Shown piece after piece: positions 62,280-64,000 of a DNA stretch of 64,000 bases. The position numbers and the translations under genes are program-made. The notes below the pieces were generated by a model. It saw only the letters and a list, made by a program, of their open reading frames with translations, made no database searches and had not been told where the DNA came from. The stretch spans positions 405,356 to 469,355 of the forward strand of contig NZ_JPRK01000008.1 in NCBI RefSeq assembly GCF_000832125.1, read 5' to 3'. Position 1 is the stretch's first letter. The number at the start of each line of letters is the position of its first letter. This stretch comes from Flavobacterium hibernum. Its GTDB lineage: Bacteria; Bacteroidota; Bacteroidia; Flavobacteriales; Flavobacteriaceae.

Positions 62280-64000
62280 TTACTTGTTTATATATAAATA
62301 ACCAGATTGCTCATGTGGATTTGATTCGCTGTCTTTATATTTTAAAATATAAAAATATGTTCCTACTGGTAATCCTTCAGATTGTTTTATAGTTGTGCGT
62401 CCTGCTGAGAAACCTATGAAAGCACGATCTTCATTATTGTAATGATCTATATCGTATACTAAAACTCCCCATCGATTATAGATTTCTACGGTATTATCAG
62501 GATAACATTCCAGACCTTGTATATAGAATCTGCTATTTTTCTCATCTCCATTTGGTGAGAACGCATTAAAGACTTTTATTACACAACCGTTTAAAGGCAG
62601 AACTATAGGTTTATCTTCCATGTTGTTCTCATCATCTGATTTATCTTCTACAACAACTCCTTTTTTACTGTTCCCTTTTACACTTGCCTGGTTACTAACG
62701 CTTCCTCTGTTAATATCTGTTTGTGTAATTTTATAAGTAGCAGTAAAACTATGTTCATCAGATTCGTTTACATCTAAATCAATTGGTTGTCCAGAAACTA
62801 CTACACCCGGTAAAGGATCTAAAATCATCACTCCTGTTAAAGGAACATTACCTGTGTTTGTTACTTTAAATTTATAAGTAATAGTTTCGCCTGCATTTGC
62901 ATATCCGCTTCCATTTTCGTCATTAAAGACAGCTGTTTTGATTACCGCAATAGCTGGAACTTCAACAAAAACTTCTAATGTAGCAGTACTACAATTCGTT
63001 GCATTTGCTTTCTCACAAACTTGATATGTTAATGTATACTTACCTCCTGGTGTGTTTGGTTTTACATTTACAGTACCATCTGAATTAAACTCGAAATAAG
63101 AATTTTTTGGTGTATTTGTAAGGATAATATCTAGAGGATTAATTGGTAATCCTTTTAATAAATCATTATCTAAAACATTTATAAATTCAAGTGAACCATT
63201 TATACCATCAACATTCACAATACCATCATTATTCAATATGATTTTTATTAATGGCGTTACTGGTGGTACAGGATCTGGAGTATTAACTACAGAAATTTTC
63301 GCCACTGCCTCACTACAATTAGATCCGTTTAAAGCTTCACAAATTCTATAAGTTAACTCATAAGTTCCTGTTGGTGTCCCTTGTTTTACTTCGATTGTTC
63401 CGTCTGCGTTTAAAATCAAATTAGGATTTGGAACGATAGTCGTTAAAACAACATCCGTAGGTTTAACTTTAACTCCGTTCAAACTATCGTTATCGAATAT
63501 ACTTGTTGTTGAACTATGTCCTTTACTGGTGTCTATAGTTCCAGCATTGTCATTATTTGCAATTAAAACCGCACCTGTTACAGGAACATAACTTTTTACA
63601 GTTACACAATTTATAGTCGGATTCAAAAATTCGCAAATCGTATATTCAATTTCATAAAGTCCTACTGGTGTTCCTGCATTTACTTTTACAGTTCCGTCAG
63701 CATTTAAAGTTAATCCTGTTGGAACACTTACACTTGTCAAAATTACTCCTCCATTACTATTTTTAATGATAACTGCAACTCCGTTTAAGAGGTCATTTTT
63801 CACTAATGAGAATGTAGTTCCGCCAATACTTCCATTAATTGGATCTGTCGTTTCAGTTAATGCACTGATTGTAGATTTACCTACTACGATAATTGAAGTT
63901 ACTTCATCACAATTACTTGGATTGGTTATTTCGCAGATTCTGTATGTCAGGTTGTAATCGCCTGCTGGTGTATTTGGTGCTACTGTTACAGTGCCGTCTG
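62280..64000 (-). CDS. Large T9SS type B adhesin, C-terminal part (cut by window edge)
   Basis: The frame is open from the stop at 62280 to base 64000 with no stop, so only the last ~573 residues are seen. They contain four repeats of about 90-100 residues, each ending in a phrase like GTYELTYRICEALN-SNC (variants GLYEIEYTICEFLNP, GKYTLTYQVCEKANA, GDYNLTYRICEITNP) with conserved Cys pairs. A DUF7507/TIGR01451-like repeat (AGETITYKFKVTNTGNVPLTGVMILDPLPG) follows, then a type B T9SS sorting domain: FNAFSPNGDEKNSRFYIQGL, VEIYNRWGVLVYD, and GTYFYILKYKD. Such domains export giant surface adhesins. The downstream SprF/OmpA genes complete the cassette. The start lies outside the window. Confidence 0.93.
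   Translation of the reverse strand, partial: DGTVTVAPNTPAGDYNLTYRICEITNPSNCDEVTSIIVVGKSTISALTETTDPINGSIGGTTFSLVKNDLLNGVAVIIKNSNGGVILTSVSVPTGLTLNADGTVKVNAGTPVGLYEIEYTICEFLNPTINCVTVKSYVPVTGAVLIANNDNAGTIDTSKGHSSTTSIFDNDSLNGVKVKPTDVVLTTIVPNPNLILNADGTIEVKQGTPTGTYELTYRICEALNGSNCSEAVAKISVVNTPDPVPPVTPLIKIILNNDGIVNVDGINGSLEFINVLDNDLLKGLPINPLDIILTNTPKNSYFEFNSDGTVNVKPNTPGGKYTLTYQVCEKANATNCSTATLEVFVEVPAIAVIKTAVFNDENGSGYANAGETITYKFKVTNTGNVPLTGVMILDPLPGVVVSGQPIDLDVNESDEHSFTATYKITQTDINRGSVSNQASVKGNSKKGVVVEDKSDDENNMEDKPIVLPLNGCVIKVFNAFSPNGDEKNSRFYIQGLECYPDNTVEIYNRWGVLVYDIDHYNNEDRAFIGFSAGRTTIKQSEGLPVGTYFYILKYKDSESNPHEQSGYLYINK

Noticed and set aside
1..64000. tRNA, rRNA, CRISPR arrays and insertion sequences
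   Set aside because: I scanned the spacers by eye and saw no cloverleaf-like segments, repeat-spacer arrays, transposase genes or flanking terminal repeats.

Overview
The window is chromosomal DNA of a Flavobacterium-type Bacteroidota. It is AT-rich and densely coding. Shine-Dalgarno sequences are mostly absent, and several genes are preceded by the flavobacterial -7 promoter box TAnnTTTG. Marker genes agree: sprA and remB (type IX secretion and gliding), PorP/SprF-family proteins, a type B T9SS sorting domain, and DUF4270, DUF4403, DUF4907 and DUF6089 proteins. The order sprA-gcvH-vanZ-deoC-remB is one I recall from Flavobacterium johnsoniae. I see no tRNA, rRNA, CRISPR array, insertion sequence or prophage.

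Layout. 1-1401 holds an edge-truncated L,D-transpeptidase-like lipoprotein and two unrecognised genes. 1567-5272 is the protein quality-control group clpX, clpP and tig, all on the minus strand, with repeat-rich spacers. 5390-7375 has a small holin-like membrane protein, an alpha/beta hydrolase and pdxJ. 7493-15932 reads rightward: CBS/ACT protein, nadK, then an envelope-biogenesis block (DUF6089 protein, uppS, bamA, two OmpH/Skp chaperones), then murI. 15937-18501 is a DUF4270 lipoprotein with an outer-membrane barrel protein. 18732-23560 is a compact locus made of a beta-barrel, a surface kelch lipoprotein, a DUF4907 lipoprotein, a LytS-type kinase, an intradiol-dioxygenase-like lipoprotein and a LytTR regulator. 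I consider it the best candidate for an undescribed system.

23654-28362 carries a gamma-carbonic anhydrase, a PorP/SprF protein, an Nfu iron-sulfur protein with a duplicated N-domain, an amphipathic helical protein, mscS and tsaB. 28398-35525 is a six-gene leftward export operon: ATPase, two MacB-type permeases, adaptor, TolC, second adaptor. 35699-38941 has a DUF4403 lipoprotein convergent with a TPR protein. 39075-44228 is a cytochrome oxidase assembly cluster: ctaB, two subunit III genes, subunit IV, a cysteine-less SCO paralogue, SCO, DUF420/CtaM-like and a small CxxC membrane protein.

44388-58434 contains remB, deoC, vanZ, gcvH, the giant sprA, ruvA and the malic enzyme gene, all leftward. 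58593-59018 is a CBS protein, followed by a non-coding spacer with a palindromic repeat. 59366-64000 is a T9SS cassette: the C-terminal part of a large type B adhesin (cut by the right edge), its PorP/SprF partner and an OmpA-family protein. Functionally the window is dominated by cell-envelope biogenesis and secretion: peptidoglycan precursors (uppS, murI), outer-membrane protein assembly (bamA, Skp), export pumps and T9SS.
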